Origin: Paraburkholderia sp. NMBU_R16
GTDB lineage: Bacteria; Pseudomonadota; Gammaproteobacteria; Burkholderiales; Burkholderiaceae
Direction: 5' to 3'
DNA: 55,120 bases
Assembly (NCBI RefSeq): GCF_013282575.1
Contig: NZ_JAAAYE010000039.1
Coordinates: 1 to 55,120 of the forward strand
The notes under the pieces are model-generated. The model was not told the DNA's origin. It was given only the letters and a program-made list of their open reading frames with translations, and searched no databases. Below, piece by piece: positions 18,250 through 27,475 of this stretch. Positions within the stretch are counted from its first letter, which is position 1; each line of letters begins with the position of its first letter. A program made the translations under genes and the position numbers.

Positions 18250-18968
18250 CATCGTCCCGACGAAAGATGAGCGAGCCCGGCGGATTGCGCGTACTGGAAG
18301 AGTTCGGAATCCCGCTCGAGGCCGAGCTTGCGCAATGCCGCCGTCTTGTGCGAGCTGACCGTCTTGATGCTGCGGTTGAGCCGCGCGGCGATCTCTTTCA
18401 TCGTCATGCCGGCCGCGAACAGGCGCACCACCTCGAGTTCGCGCGGCGAGAGCGGAGCCTGCGCGCCGCGACCGCCTCCGGCGCTCAGCGCATCGAGCGC
18501 CGCGCGAACGGTCGGTCCCGCGTAGCCGCGGCCGCGCGCGACGTGACGAACGGCCAAGCCGATATGAGACAGATCGTCGGCCTTGCTCACGATGGCGATG
18601 ACACCGAGTTCGCCGAGCCGCCGAATCAGCGCGGCGTTCTCGAGCATCGTCAGCACGACGACCGGCAGCGCCGGAAAATGCCGCCGCAGATACCCGATGA
18701 GCGGCAGCCCGTCGCCATGGCGGCCGCCCGGCATCGCCAGATCGGTGACCAGGGCGTCGCACGGGACGTGCGCCAACGTCTTGATGAGATCGGTGGACTG
18801 GCGCACCTCGGCCACCACGTCGATATCGGGGAAGCGTGCGAGCGCGTGCCGCGCACCGAGCAAAATGACCGGATGATCGTCGGCCATGACGACGCGGATG
18901 CGCGCCCCGGGTGCGGGCGCGCTCGTATGCGCCGGCGGGGACGGTTCGATAAGCTCGTTCTCGTTCAT
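18249..18968 (-). CDS. NarL/FixJ-family response regulator (orphan)
   Basis: From the ATG at 18968 the protein has 239 residues: a receiver domain (about 25-150; acidic pair in VVMADDHP, phosphoacceptor Asp in ALVTDLAMPGG) and a LuxR-type helix-turn-helix (about 170-230, LSPRELEVVRLFAAGMTMKEIA). The architecture resembles RcsB/BvgA-type regulators. No sensor kinase is adjacent; the large hybrid kinase at 33.7-37.2 kb carries an HPt domain and could signal to a partner of this class, but nothing links them. The first 14 codons of the longer frame (to 19010) are not needed for the fold. Confidence 0.87.
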   Translation of the reverse strand: MNENELIEPSPPAHTSAPAPGARIRVVMADDHPVILLGARHALARFPDIDVVAEVRQSTDLIKTLAHVPCDALVTDLAMPGGRHGDGLPLIGYLRRHFPALPVVVLTMLENAALIRRLGELGVIAIVSKADDLSHIGLAVRHVARGRGYAGPTVRAALDALSAGGGRGAQAPLSPRELEVVRLFAAGMTMKEIAARLNRSIKTVSSHKTAALRKLGLERDSELFQYAQSAGLAHLSSGR

Positions 18969-19168
18969 GAATCCGGATGTCGTGGAGGGGAGCGCCGGTG
19001 CCGGGCACACTGCGCGCGAAAGCCGCCGCGCGGCGTGTTGCCCGCGCGACAGCCCGCTCCGGCAGCGAGCCCAAATGTTAGACTCGATTCCGGCCCGGAA
19101 GACCGGTTCGGGCCATTAATCACCGCTACGGACGCGCGGTCTTGCGACTCCCGGGGGAGAAACGGCTC

Positions 19169-19798
19169 ATGCTCAAGCCATGCTCGGTCATTGCATCGGT
19201 GTGGTTTCGGTTTCGATTTCGGTTTCTACTCCGCGCGCGGGGACGGGCCGCGGCGCTCGGCTATGCGGCGCTCGGTCTCGCATGGTGCGGCATCCCCACC
19301 GCGTGGGCCGAGAGTACTTTCAAGGTGACGAGCAAGGATGTGCGGCCCGGTGACCCGCTCGGCAACGCGTTCGTCTACGACAAGAACGGCTGCCACGGCT
19401 TGAACCACTCGCCGCAGTTGCAGTGGAGCGGCGAGCCGCCGGGCACCCGGAGCTTCGCGGTCACGATGGTCGACATCGACGCACCGGGGCCCGGCTGGTG
19501 GCACTGGGCCGTCGCCGGTATTCCCGCGAGCGTTCACGCGCTGCCCACGCAGGCGAGCGGCTCGGACCGGCTGAAGCAAATGGGTGCGATCGAGGCGCGC
19601 AACGACTATGACGATGCTTCCGGCTACGGCGGCCCCTGCCCGCCTCCTGGCAAACCGCACCGCTATGTCGTCACCGTCTATGCGCTGAACACGGTCGATT
19701 TACGGCTCGGCGCCGGCCGGCCGGCGCTGATGTTCGAGCATGAGATCGGTACTGCGACGCTCGCAAAGGCCAGCATCACGGTCATGTACGGCCGCTGA
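19169..19798 (+). CDS. YbhB/YbcL-family PEBP-like protein, exported
   Basis: A 209-residue protein from the ATG at 19169, with GGGGGAGA upstream. A membrane or signal segment lies at about residues 8-45. The PEBP (phosphatidylethanolamine-binding, Raf kinase inhibitor-like) domain follows, with FVYDKNGCHGLNHSPQLQWSG, MVDIDAPGPGWWHWAV and GGPCPPPGKPHRYVVTVYAL. The bacterial role of the family is poorly known; E. coli YbhB is a soluble homologue. It stands alone between the response regulator and argC. Confidence 0.85.
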   Translation: MLKPCSVIASVWFRFRFRFLLRARGRAAALGYAALGLAWCGIPTAWAESTFKVTSKDVRPGDPLGNAFVYDKNGCHGLNHSPQLQWSGEPPGTRSFAVTMVDIDAPGPGWWHWAVAGIPASVHALPTQASGSDRLKQMGAIEARNDYDDASGYGGPCPPPGKPHRYVVTVYALNTVDLRLGAGRPALMFEHEIGTATLAKASITVMYGR

Positions 19799-19918
19799 GC
19801 CCAGCTCTTGCGCCGATTGCCTCGAAATTGCCCGGCTTTCGCGCCAAAGCCGTAAAATCCCGGTTTGGGCGCGTGGCAGCGCCGTCTATGTCAATCCGGT
19901 GAAACCAGCGAGATCGAA

Positions 19919-20869
19919 ATGAGCACCAAAGTTTTTGTCGATGGGCAGGAAGGCACGACTGGCCTGAAGATCTACGAGTACCTGTCGCGACGTGCCGATA
20001 TCGAAATCCTGCGGATCGACGAAGCCAAGCGCAAGGACATCGACGAACGTCGCCGGCTCATCAACGCCTCCGACGTCACGTTCCTCTGCTTGCCCGATGT
20101 CGCCTCGCGCGAATCGGTCGGCCTCGTGGATAACGACAAGACGGTGGTCATCGACGCCAGCACGGCGTTTCGCACGCATGCCGAGTGGGCGTACGGGCTG
20201 CCCGAACTCACGCGTACGCAGCGCGAGCGGATTCGTCGCGCCAAGCGCGTTGCCGTGCCGGGTTGCCATGCTTCGGCGTTCGTGCTGGCCATGCGGCCGC
20301 TCGTCGAGGCAGGCGTCGTCACACCCGCGTTCACGGCGCATGCGTATTCGATCACGGGGTACAGCGGCGGCGGCAAGAAGATGATCGCCGAGTACGAGGC
20401 CACCCCGCCCGCTGCGAAGCTCGCGAGCCCGCGTCCGTATGCCCTCGCGCTCGGTCACAAGCACCTGCCCGAAATGACCGTGCATGGTGGGCTCGAGGCG
20501 ACGCCGGTTTTCACGCCGATCGTCGGCAACTTCTATAAGGGCCTCGCCGTCACGACGTCGTTCTCGGTTGCCGAACTCGGCAAACGCGTCACGCCGCGCG
20601 ACGTGCAAGCGCTCTATGCCGAGTACTACGCCGGCGAAGCGTTCGTGCGCGTCGCGCCGTTCGACGCCGAGGAGAACCTCGATGCCGGCTTTTTCGACGT
20701 ACAAGCCAACAACGAGACGAACCGCGTCGACCTCTTCGTCTTCGGCAACGAGGAACGCTTCGTGACCGTGGCGCGGCTCGACAATCTCGGCAAAGGCGCT
20801 TCGGGCGCGGCGATCCAGTGTATGAATCTCTGCATCGGTGCAGCCGAAGATTCGGGTCTCGCGCGCTGA
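19919..20869 (+). CDS. argC: N-acetyl-gamma-glutamyl-phosphate reductase, short (type 2) form
   Basis: A 316-residue ArgC from the ATG at 19919. This is the shorter type-2 form that starts with [19 protein letters not shown]. The catalytic cysteine is in [10 protein letters not shown], and GHKHLPEM provides the conserved His. It reduces N-acetylglutamyl phosphate to the semialdehyde in arginine synthesis. Burkholderia often carry both ArgC types; the other is not in this window. A strong terminator follows. Confidence 0.94.
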   Translation: MSTKVFVDGQEGTTGLKIYEYLSRRADIEILRIDEAKRKDIDERRRLINASDVTFLCLPDVASRESVGLVDNDKTVVIDASTAFRTHAEWAYGLPELTRTQRERIRRAKRVAVPGCHASAFVLAMRPLVEAGVVTPAFTAHAYSITGYSGGGKKMIAEYEATPPAAKLASPRPYALALGHKHLPEMTVHGGLEATPVFTPIVGNFYKGLAVTTSFSVAELGKRVTPRDVQALYAEYYAGEAFVRVAPFDAEENLDAGFFDVQANNETNRVDLFVFGNEERFVTVARLDNLGKGASGAAIQCMNLCIGAAEDSGLAR

Positions 20870-20904
20870 TTTGCTAGTGCAATTGCTTTTCAAATTGCTT
20901 CCGG

Positions 20905-20938
20905 TAAAGCCGGCCTCCAATGGCCGGCTTTATTTTTT
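20905..20938 (+). terminator. argC terminator
   Basis: TAAAGCCGGCC (20905-20915) pairs perfectly with GGCCGGCTTTA (20922-20932) around TCCAAT, followed by a T-run to 20938. Confidence 0.92.
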
Positions 20939-21331
20939 GCGCACCACCGCTATTGGAAAGGTCAACGTCAGACTAGGCGGTAAGGCGTAACTTTCGTAAC
21001 CAAAGTTTGCAAATCTCCCCCAAGTCGAATTAAACCGAAGCCGGCGCGCCTCGGGAATCTCCGTATTTTCATTGTCATTGTTCCGAGTCCCACGGCATCC
21101 GCGCGCCGCTTCGCTCCTGCCTGCGCCACTTCATGTGCTGTGCCAATGTTGCGCGATCGATCCAGCGCTTGAAACGCCTTTTCGTTTCAATTCGTCCGAA
21201 CGAGGCCGCCCCGTATTAGTTGGCGGCCGGCGCGGCCGTTTGAATTAGCTTTTTTAGACGCCTTTATCAATTGACAGCAAAAAAATGCACGGCGACATTA
21301 CGCCGCATAACGAGATCAGGGAGACAAAGGC
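20939..21331. other. intergenic region upstream of the DUF2957 cluster
   Basis: About 390 bp without a gene, more AT-rich than its surroundings. TTGACA at 21271-21276 could be a -35 element, but 17 nt downstream there is only a poor -10 (GACATT). The start of the DUF2957 cluster transcript therefore lies here but is not fixed. Confidence 0.4.
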
Positions 21332-22693
21332 ATGCAAACTGCCATTTCAAGGGGCTTGCTGTCGGTACTCGTCAGCATTCCCCTCGTTTCAGCTTGCTCG
21401 GGCGGCTCGAGCAGCTCCGCATCCACCGCGGGCGCGCCGCAGTGCTCCGGTGCCGGTTGCGGCATTCAGGGCGCACCGACGTCGGCCGCGATCCAGCCGC
21501 TTTGCCCGACCGAAGCGAGCATCGCTCAGAGCACCTATCTTGGCGGCGCCGGCAGCGGTGAGATCGTCAGCCTGAAGATCGATCCCACTTCGATGAGCTA
21601 TACGCTCAAGTGGCTCGAATCCCCGATTCCCCTGACGGCAGGGCAAGTCACGCCGACACGCGCCGGCGCGACGATCACGGGTGCCGTCACCCATCGCACG
21701 GATTTGCCGAGCGCGGAGCAAAACCGCTGCGCGTTCGTCCTGCAACCGGGCAACGGGACCGCGAGCGACGGTTCCGCTTATGCGACGACCGGCACGTTCA
21801 ACGCGAGCAACCCACCGACGATCTTCGTGGGCTACGGCGTGGCAGGCGGCGGTATCCCGGGTGCGGAGGTGCAGTACCCGGGCATATTGGGCCTCTTCTC
21901 GGTGCCCGACCGCAAGTTCGACTTTTATCCGTTCATCGGTTTTGCCGATGTCGATACGAACCTGGCCGACCTCAAAGGCACCTACAACGGGCTCGTCTAT
22001 CATCTGCAGCCTTCGGACAACTACCGCGCCGTGGGCACGAATACCACGGAGACGTTCGACGCTAGCGGCAATTGCACGTCGAGCTCGGGCAGTTGCACGA
22101 CGACGGGCGGCACCTGGGCGGCCGCCAGCTCGGGCAGCTACTTCACGAGCAGCAATCCCCCGCGCATCGTCGGCGGCGCGACGCTCGGCAGCGGCGCGCA
22201 CGCCAACATGGTGCTCGCCAAGTTCAACGGCGCACTCGTGCCCATCGTCGTGCGAACGGGTTACGCGAACCCCGGCACGTTGACCGTCGACGACGAGTCC
22301 GGCATCGCGATGCTCGCGGCGGCCGGCAACATCGCGTCGGGCACGCTCGACGGCGGCTTCGTCGGCGCCGATTCGAATTTCAAATACACGGCCACGTTGA
22401 TCCAGGGCACGTCGGGCAAATTCGTCGATCCCCCCACGAGCACAGCCGAAAGCACCTTCACGCTCGACTATCCGTCCTCGAATCAGGGGCTCCTTAGTGT
22501 GCAGGACAGCGCGGGCAACGCGGGCTTCGCGATCGCCACGGGCTTCTCGCCGAACTCCACGGTGGGCGGACTGTTCGCGATTCTGCTGCAAGGCACGGAA
22601 AACGGCGGCATCGCGGCGTCGTCGTCCATCGTGGGACAGACGACGAGCTCGACGCCCTATTTCGGCATCGGGGCGTTCGCGGGCGCGCATTGA
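21332..22693 (+). CDS. DUF2957-family lipoprotein, first paralogue
   Basis: A 453-residue lipoprotein: signal peptide with lipobox LVSAC (Cys about 22), then a low-complexity Ser/Gly/Ala linker. The rest resembles the second gene's product over its full length. Shared blocks include GEIVSLKIDPTSM, TPTRAGATITG, QNRCAFVL, the YPFIGFADVDTNLADLKGTYNGL region, VPIVVRTGYANP, VDDESGIAMLA and a terminal TPYFGIGAF. I assign it to DUF2957, a family largely limited to Burkholderia and relatives and of unknown role. GGGAG precedes the ATG. It is the first of three same-strand genes for envelope proteins. Confidence 0.75.
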   Translation: MQTAISRGLLSVLVSIPLVSACSGGSSSSASTAGAPQCSGAGCGIQGAPTSAAIQPLCPTEASIAQSTYLGGAGSGEIVSLKIDPTSMSYTLKWLESPIPLTAGQVTPTRAGATITGAVTHRTDLPSAEQNRCAFVLQPGNGTASDGSAYATTGTFNASNPPTIFVGYGVAGGGIPGAEVQYPGILGLFSVPDRKFDFYPFIGFADVDTNLADLKGTYNGLVYHLQPSDNYRAVGTNTTETFDASGNCTSSSGSCTTTGGTWAAASSGSYFTSSNPPRIVGGATLGSGAHANMVLAKFNGALVPIVVRTGYANPGTLTVDDESGIAMLAAAGNIASGTLDGGFVGADSNFKYTATLIQGTSGKFVDPPTSTAESTFTLDYPSSNQGLLSVQDSAGNAGFAIATGFSPNSTVGGLFAILLQGTENGGIAASSSIVGQTTSSTPYFGIGAFAGAH

Positions 22694-22847
22694 GCGCAAC
22701 GCGAGGCGCTTCGAGCCGTCATTCGAATCGGCCAACGACCACGAGGAGGGAAGCCAACCCGTATCAGTCAGCACGACGAACGAAGAGGCGCGCCGACAGG
22801 GAGCCGGCCGCCCGATAACGATAAACGGAGTACAAGGAGGAACGGTT

Positions 22848-24068
22848 ATGAGCTGGAAAGCCCTTTTGGCGCTGGCGGCAGCGCTCGTCCTGGCCGGATG
22901 CGGTGGCGGCGGAGGCGGCGGTTCGCCCGCCCCGGTCGTCGACCGGCTTTGCCCCGCATCGCTCGACTACAACACCGTCTTCACGGGCGGCGGCGGCGAT
23001 GGCGAACTCGTGCAAATGCGCATCGATACGACCAAGATGACCTGGCAGGTCAACTATGTCGAGTCGCCCGTTCCACAAACCACCGGCACCGCCACGCCGA
23101 CGCGTGCGGGTACTCGACAGTCGGGCACGTTGACACAGGAAACGTTGCTGCCGACGGCCAAGCAGAACCAGTGCGCGTTCTATCTGAACGGCGCGAGCCT
23201 CGATCCGAACCGGCCCGCGCGCATCTTCGTGGGCGAAGGCGTACTCGGCGGCACGATTCCGGGCAAGGAGCTGCAATACAACGGGATGGCCGGCGTCGGC
23301 GCGATTGCCGATACGACGTTCCCTTATTACCCGTTCATCGGCTTTTCCTCACTCGAGACCAATCTCGCGAATGTGGCGGGGACCTACAACCAGCTGGGCT
23401 TTCATGAGGTGCCTTCGCAGAACTTCCTGCAAGTGGCGGTCGACACGAAGATCACGCTCAACGCGAACGGCACCTGGACCGAATGCGATAACACCGGCGT
23501 CAATGCCGGCAAGTGCCAGCAGCCCGGTACGAACTGGGTACTCTCGTCCGATGGCAGCGGGGCATTCGAAACCGACAACTTCCAGGGGCAGGCCAAGCCC
23601 ACACTCGCCAGTTCCCCGCAAGGCAAAGGCTTCATGATCGTGGGCAAGCTGCGCGGCCAGCTCGTACCGATCCTCATTCGCACCGGCTACGCCAATCCGA
23701 ACCTGCTCGTCGCCGACGACGAATCGGGCATTTCGATCCTCGCGCCGCAATCGAAGATCGCCGTGAACGCGCAGGACGGGCAGTACATCGGCGTCGACAG
23801 CCAGTTCGACTATCGCGCGACGGCACTGATCGGCACACAGGCCACGATGCTCGATCCGTATCACCCGTCGCAGGCATCGCTCGCCACGGCGTTGAACCTC
23901 GACTTCGCACAGAGCGTCCCCGGCGTCGTGACGTCGACCAAAGTGGGCGCGTCCTCGTCGAGCGGCAAACTGATCTTCACGGGCGGGGTGTTCGGTTATC
24001 TCGATCAATCGAATGCATCGTCGCCCTACTTCACGATCAACGCATTCGTGCAGTTGCCGACGCAGTAG
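22848..24068 (+). CDS. DUF2957-family lipoprotein, second paralogue
   Basis: A 406-residue lipoprotein from the ATG at 22848, behind a perfect AAGGAGG. The lipobox is VLAGC (Cys about 18), followed by a run of glycines. It aligns with the preceding gene along its length: GELVQMRIDTTKM, TPTRAGTRQSG, QNQCAFYL, YPFIGFSSLETNLANVAGTYNQL, VPILIRTGYANP, ADDESGISILA and a terminal SPYFTINAF. A local duplication is the simplest origin, although the two have diverged a lot. It lies 154 nt after the first paralogue and 95 nt before the OmpW-type gene. Confidence 0.75.
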   Translation: MSWKALLALAAALVLAGCGGGGGGGSPAPVVDRLCPASLDYNTVFTGGGGDGELVQMRIDTTKMTWQVNYVESPVPQTTGTATPTRAGTRQSGTLTQETLLPTAKQNQCAFYLNGASLDPNRPARIFVGEGVLGGTIPGKELQYNGMAGVGAIADTTFPYYPFIGFSSLETNLANVAGTYNQLGFHEVPSQNFLQVAVDTKITLNANGTWTECDNTGVNAGKCQQPGTNWVLSSDGSGAFETDNFQGQAKPTLASSPQGKGFMIVGKLRGQLVPILIRTGYANPNLLVADDESGISILAPQSKIAVNAQDGQYIGVDSQFDYRATALIGTQATMLDPYHPSQASLATALNLDFAQSVPGVVTSTKVGASSSSGKLIFTGGVFGYLDQSNASSPYFTINAFVQLPTQ

Positions 24069-24163
24069 CGCACCGCAGTAACGAATGGGCACCCGCCGCG
24101 CCTGAAGCCGCCGACGAGCGGCCGGCGCGGCACATAACAAACGCTGCACAGGGAGAGTCAACG

Positions 24164-24997
24164 ATGAAAAAGATCCATGCCGCGGCCTGGGCCGCTTCCG
24201 CGCTCTGCGTTTCGGGCGCTGCTTACGGCCAGCACGCCGGCGAGAACGTCGTCACGCTCGGCTGGTTCCACATCATGCCGCAGGACTCCAGCACGCCGCT
24301 CACTACCTATGTGTCGCCCCAGCCGATCGATACTCCGCTGCGTCTGCCGAGTTCGTTCACGTCGTCGGGCAGCGGCTTGTCGACGAATAACGCCGATACG
24401 GCCGGTCTCGTCATCAGCCATTTCTTCACCGATCACATCGCGCTGACGACGGTGGCAGGCGTGCCGCCGACGTTCAAGATGTACGGCCAAGGCAAGGTGG
24501 TGCCGCCGGGCCCGTCCGCTGCGCTCGGCACGGTCAATCTCGACGATCCCTCTAACGAGCCGATCGTCAAAAGCGTCCGCCAGTGGAGCCCGGCCGTCCT
24601 GCTTCAGTACTACTTCGCCTCCGCGACGGCACGCTTCAGACCGTTCGTCGGCGTCGGCGTCTCATACAACTGGTTCTCCGATATCCAGCTCAATCCGAAC
24701 TTCGTGACGTCGACGCAGAACAATCTTGGCGCCGTGTTGGCTGCCGGCGCGAACAAGCCCGGCGTGACCAAAGTCGAGGCCAAGGCTTCGGCTTCTTGGG
24801 CGCCCGTCTTCAATGTGGGCGGCGCATACAGCTTTTCGAAGCACTGGGGCGTGACGGCATCGCTGACCTATATCCCGCTGAAGACCAAATCGTCCGTCAT
24901 CGTCAAGGCTGCGGACGGCTCGGTGCTCGGCGTGACGCAGGGCGACTTGAAGGCGAATCCGCTCATCACCTATCTGGCGCTGTCCTACAAGTTTTGA
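24164..24997 (+). CDS. OmpW-family outer-membrane beta-barrel protein
   Basis: A 277-residue protein with a signal peptide (about 1-22, SGAAYGQ) and an OmpW-type eight-stranded barrel: VVTLGWFHIMPQDSS at the first strand, RPFVGVGVSYNWFSD near the middle and a C-terminal LALSYKF ending in Phe, the outer-membrane assembly signal. OmpW proteins form narrow hydrophobic channels for small molecules. It has GGGAGA upstream and probably shares a transcript with the two DUF2957 lipoproteins. Confidence 0.87.
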   Translation: MKKIHAAAWAASALCVSGAAYGQHAGENVVTLGWFHIMPQDSSTPLTTYVSPQPIDTPLRLPSSFTSSGSGLSTNNADTAGLVISHFFTDHIALTTVAGVPPTFKMYGQGKVVPPGPSAALGTVNLDDPSNEPIVKSVRQWSPAVLLQYYFASATARFRPFVGVGVSYNWFSDIQLNPNFVTSTQNNLGAVLAAGANKPGVTKVEAKASASWAPVFNVGGAYSFSKHWGVTASLTYIPLKTKSSVIVKAADGSVLGVTQGDLKANPLITYLALSYKF

Positions 24998-25176
24998 TCG
25001 AGGCGGGCGCCAGCCCGGGCCCATTCCCCAGCCCGATGTTCATCGCCGATGTCAATCGGCGATTTCTGCACTACCGCCTGAGGGGATGGCCCGATTTCAG
25101 TGTTTCACGGCCTCTGCCGCGGCAGGGGGCCAAGCGCCAGGGCACGCAGCGAGACACGCGTTTGCCCGCTACAGGC

Positions 25177-25207
25177 AAAAAAAAAAAGCCCGCCAAGTTG
25201 GCGGGCT
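25177..25207 (-). terminator. intrinsic terminator for the leftward receiver gene
   Basis: AGCCCGCC (25187-25194) pairs with GGCGGGCT (25200-25207) around AAGTT. On the minus strand the stem is followed by eleven T residues. The rest of 24998-25319 holds no supported gene; the leftward 82-codon frame there runs straight through this terminator. Confidence 0.9.
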
Positions 25208-25319
25208 GAATCCATATCAGAGGAGACATGGAGGAGACAGTTCCAACTCTAGCAAACCGCTTGGTGCGTCGCAACACGATGCCGTAATCGAAATGGGTTT
25301 TGTTGCGCATATACAACAT

Positions 25320-25784
25320 TCATACAAGCGTCATTGAAAGCAGAAAGTTCAACTGATCGGCGCCGACGGGTTTCACCCAGTGCACATCGTATCCGGCCGC
25401 CATCGCCATCTCGCGGTATTGAGGCTGCCCCCATCCGGTCAACGCGATGAGCAGAAGCGGCCGCTTACCGGCGATCTCGCGCAAGCGGCGCGCAATCGCC
25501 AGGTCTTCCGGCTGCGGCGCGCCGATATCGACGAACGCTGCGTCGGGCAACTGTTCGCGGGCGATCGAAAGTGCCTCGTTCGCGTCACGCGCCGTCTGCG
25601 GTTCATAGCCCATGCTTTCGATCAGGTAAGCGAGGCCCGAAAGCGCATCGGCATCGCGATCCACGATCAGCACGCGCTTGCGCTCGGCCTCCGGCGGCAC
25701 GTCGACAGGCTCACGCTGCGGCAACTCGCGCGTGCCCGGCACTTGGCCCGGGGCTGGCCCGGTCGATCGAGAGTCCGATTTCAT
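25320..25784 (-). CDS. stand-alone receiver-domain protein
   Basis: From the ATG at 25784 the protein has 154 residues: a ~35-residue charged, Pro-rich N-terminus and a single CheY-like receiver (about 37-150). The key residues are present: acidic Asp in VLIVDRDAD, phosphoacceptor Asp in AAFVDIGAP, Thr in LIALTGWG and Lys in HWVKPVG. There is no output domain and no kinase next to it. The role is unknown; such proteins often work as phosphate sinks or by protein contact. The frame is open to 25901, where an earlier start cannot be excluded. Confidence 0.75.
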   Translation of the reverse strand: MKSDSRSTGPAPGQVPGTRELPQREPVDVPPEAERKRVLIVDRDADALSGLAYLIESMGYEPQTARDANEALSIAREQLPDAAFVDIGAPQPEDLAIARRLREIAGKRPLLLIALTGWGQPQYREMAMAAGYDVHWVKPVGADQLNFLLSMTLV

Positions 25785-26039
25785 TGTCTCGTCATCCCTC
25801 GCTCCCCCGATATGGGTACCCGACAGCGACGTCTTTTGATTTGTCGGCGCAACTGCCATGGGAGGTGGACGTATGACGCGCCCCACCCCCGATATCCGCA
25901 TTCATCTTCAGCGCCCAGTTAAAAATAGAGCTTTTTTCGGGGCGCGGACAAAGTTTTTTTCCGCCATTCGTTAGACACGCCACGTTCGCGTCGTTTCATA
26001 CGCAACCGACGATGTCGATCGGCGTCGCACCGTTGTTTT

Positions 26040-26288
26040 GTGCATGCCATCGGGCACGCAAGCGGCGTGCAAGGTCTCTATACCGTTCATACCCTTACGC
26101 TGCCTTCCGGCACGGTCGTACGCGAATATGTCGCGTCATCGGGCCTTGTATTCGGCGTCGCATGGAAGGGACCCACGTTGCCCGACTTGAGGGCGACGCT
26201 CGGCGATGCGTTCGATCGCTACGTCAGCGCGAGCGCCGCGGGACACAAAGCCGCGCTCGCCGTCGCGGCGAGCGATCTCGTCGTCTAG
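26040..26288 (+). pseudogene. DUF2844 protein remnant (truncated at both ends)
   Basis: This 82-codon frame contains a recognisable internal piece of a DUF2844 protein: LYTVHTLTLPSGTVVREYV, then VFGVAWKGPTLPDLRATLGDAF. Family members that I know are about twice as long, with an N-terminal signal peptide and a further C-terminal segment. Here no signal peptide can be joined upstream in frame, and a TAG at 26286 ends it just after DLVV. It is followed at once by a remnant of another family. A gene relic is inferred. Confidence 0.6.
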
Positions 26289-26289
26289 C

Positions 26290-26388
26290 ATGCAGTTCTT
26301 CGACGGGTACACGTGGGGTCCGGTGCGCCTCGTCGACGTGAAGATCTCGGGCGAAACGGCAAACGCACTGCCGGTGCAGCTCATCGGG
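26290..26388 (+). pseudogene. DUF3443-like protein remnant
   Basis: In frame with position 26290, about 33 codons read FFDGYTWGPVRLVDVKISG and ETANALPVQLIG, which resembles an internal segment of DUF3443 proteins (usually several hundred residues). After LIG the similarity ends. In Burkholderia DUF2844 and DUF3443 genes are often neighbours, so this piece and the one before it look like what is left of such a pair after deletions. The family assignment is from memory of the conserved GYTWG block. Confidence 0.45.
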
Positions 26389-26409
26389 CGGCGTCGGGCC
26401 GTACTTCGC

Positions 26410-27444
26410 TTACTGAGGCTGCGACGATTCGGCGCGCCCACGGGAGCCGGAACGGGGGCGCCGTGCGGATTTCGTTTCGGGCTTTGCAGGCGATGCAGAA
26501 AGCGGCTTCGCGGCCCGGAGTTGCGGTGCGGCTGCCATCACGTCGATCAACGCATCGCGCAGCAGCGAAACCGGCCGCATGAGCCGTCCCGGCAAACTGC
26601 CGTGCAATAGCCAGACGTTCAGAGTGCCTTCGAAGTCCTCGACATCGAGCGGCTGCAATTGCTCGCGATACGGACTGGCGGCCAGCACGCCCGGCGTCAC
26701 GACCCCGAGCCCCACGCCGCGCGCAACGAGCGAGAGTTGCAGATCCGAGCCGAATGCTTCGACCGCGACCTCGAACGGCAGACCCGACGCGCGCAGCGCC
26801 CGGCTCAGCGTCGAGCGCATGCCGCAGCCGTCCTGATTCAGCACCCATGGATAATGCGACAACTTCTCGAGCGTGGCGCGCGGTCGGCCGCCGCGGCCCG
26901 GCCTCGAACGGGCCACCTCGAACGAGCGCGGCGCGACGATGAGCGTGGGCTGCACGGCCAGCAGCGTCGCGGTCAATGTGTCGGGCATCGCAAATGCGCC
27001 CGGCATCATGACGACCGCCGCATCGACCTCCGCGCGCTGGACACGCTCGACGAGCGCCGGCGACCAGGCCGCCGTCACCCGCAGCGTGAGCTTCGCAAAT
27101 GCGCTGCGCAGCCGATCGATCGGCGCCTCGAGCGCAAGCTCCGATAGAAAGGGCGGTACACCGATCCGCAGTTCGCCGGCCGGCTCGCTATCGGGTGCGG
27201 CGACCGCGAGCAGATCGTCGACCGAGCGCAGCACCGCGCGCGCCAGCGCATAGACTTCGCGGCCGGCGCCGGTCGGCTTGAGGGGTTTGCTGAACCGGTC
27301 GAGCAGCGGCACACCCAGCGTGGTCTCGAGGTTCTGAATCCGGCGCGTGAGCCCGGGCTGCGTCAGATGCAGTTGGGCGGCGGCACGAACCATCGATCCG
27401 TTATCGACCACGGCCACGAAAGCTTGCAGATCGCGCGTGTTCAA
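26410..27444 (-). CDS. LysR-family transcriptional regulator
   Basis: A 344-residue LysR protein. The N-terminal helix-turn-helix (about 1-60) has LQAFVAVVDNGSMVRAAAQLHLTQPGLTRRIQNLE. The effector-binding domain covers about 90-295. A basic, Pro/Ser-rich tail (about 305-344, KSARRPRSGSRGRAE) is unusual. It is divergent from the MFS gene at 27543, with a dyad between them, so control of that exporter is likely. The effector is unknown. Confidence 0.9.
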   Translation of the reverse strand: MNTRDLQAFVAVVDNGSMVRAAAQLHLTQPGLTRRIQNLETTLGVPLLDRFSKPLKPTGAGREVYALARAVLRSVDDLLAVAAPDSEPAGELRIGVPPFLSELALEAPIDRLRSAFAKLTLRVTAAWSPALVERVQRAEVDAAVVMMPGAFAMPDTLTATLLAVQPTLIVAPRSFEVARSRPGRGGRPRATLEKLSHYPWVLNQDGCGMRSTLSRALRASGLPFEVAVEAFGSDLQLSLVARGVGLGVVTPGVLAASPYREQLQPLDVEDFEGTLNVWLLHGSLPGRLMRPVSLLRDALIDVMAAAPQLRAAKPLSASPAKPETKSARRPRSGSRGRAESSQPQ

Positions 27445-27461
27445 AACAACTCCGCATAATC

Positions 27462-27475
27462 AATATCGACATATT
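27462..27475. promoter_or_regulatory. dyad in LysR/MFS divergent promoter region
   Basis: AATAT (27462-27466) and ATATT (27471-27475) flank CGAC in the ~100-bp spacer between the divergent genes. It lies 18 nt upstream of the LysR start, where LysR proteins normally bind. This is the only clear dyad seen there. Confidence 0.45.

Noticed and set aside
25071-25319. An 82-codon leftward frame downstream of the receiver gene.
   Set aside because: It runs through a strong intrinsic terminator with an 11-T tract, so it would not be transcribed in full.
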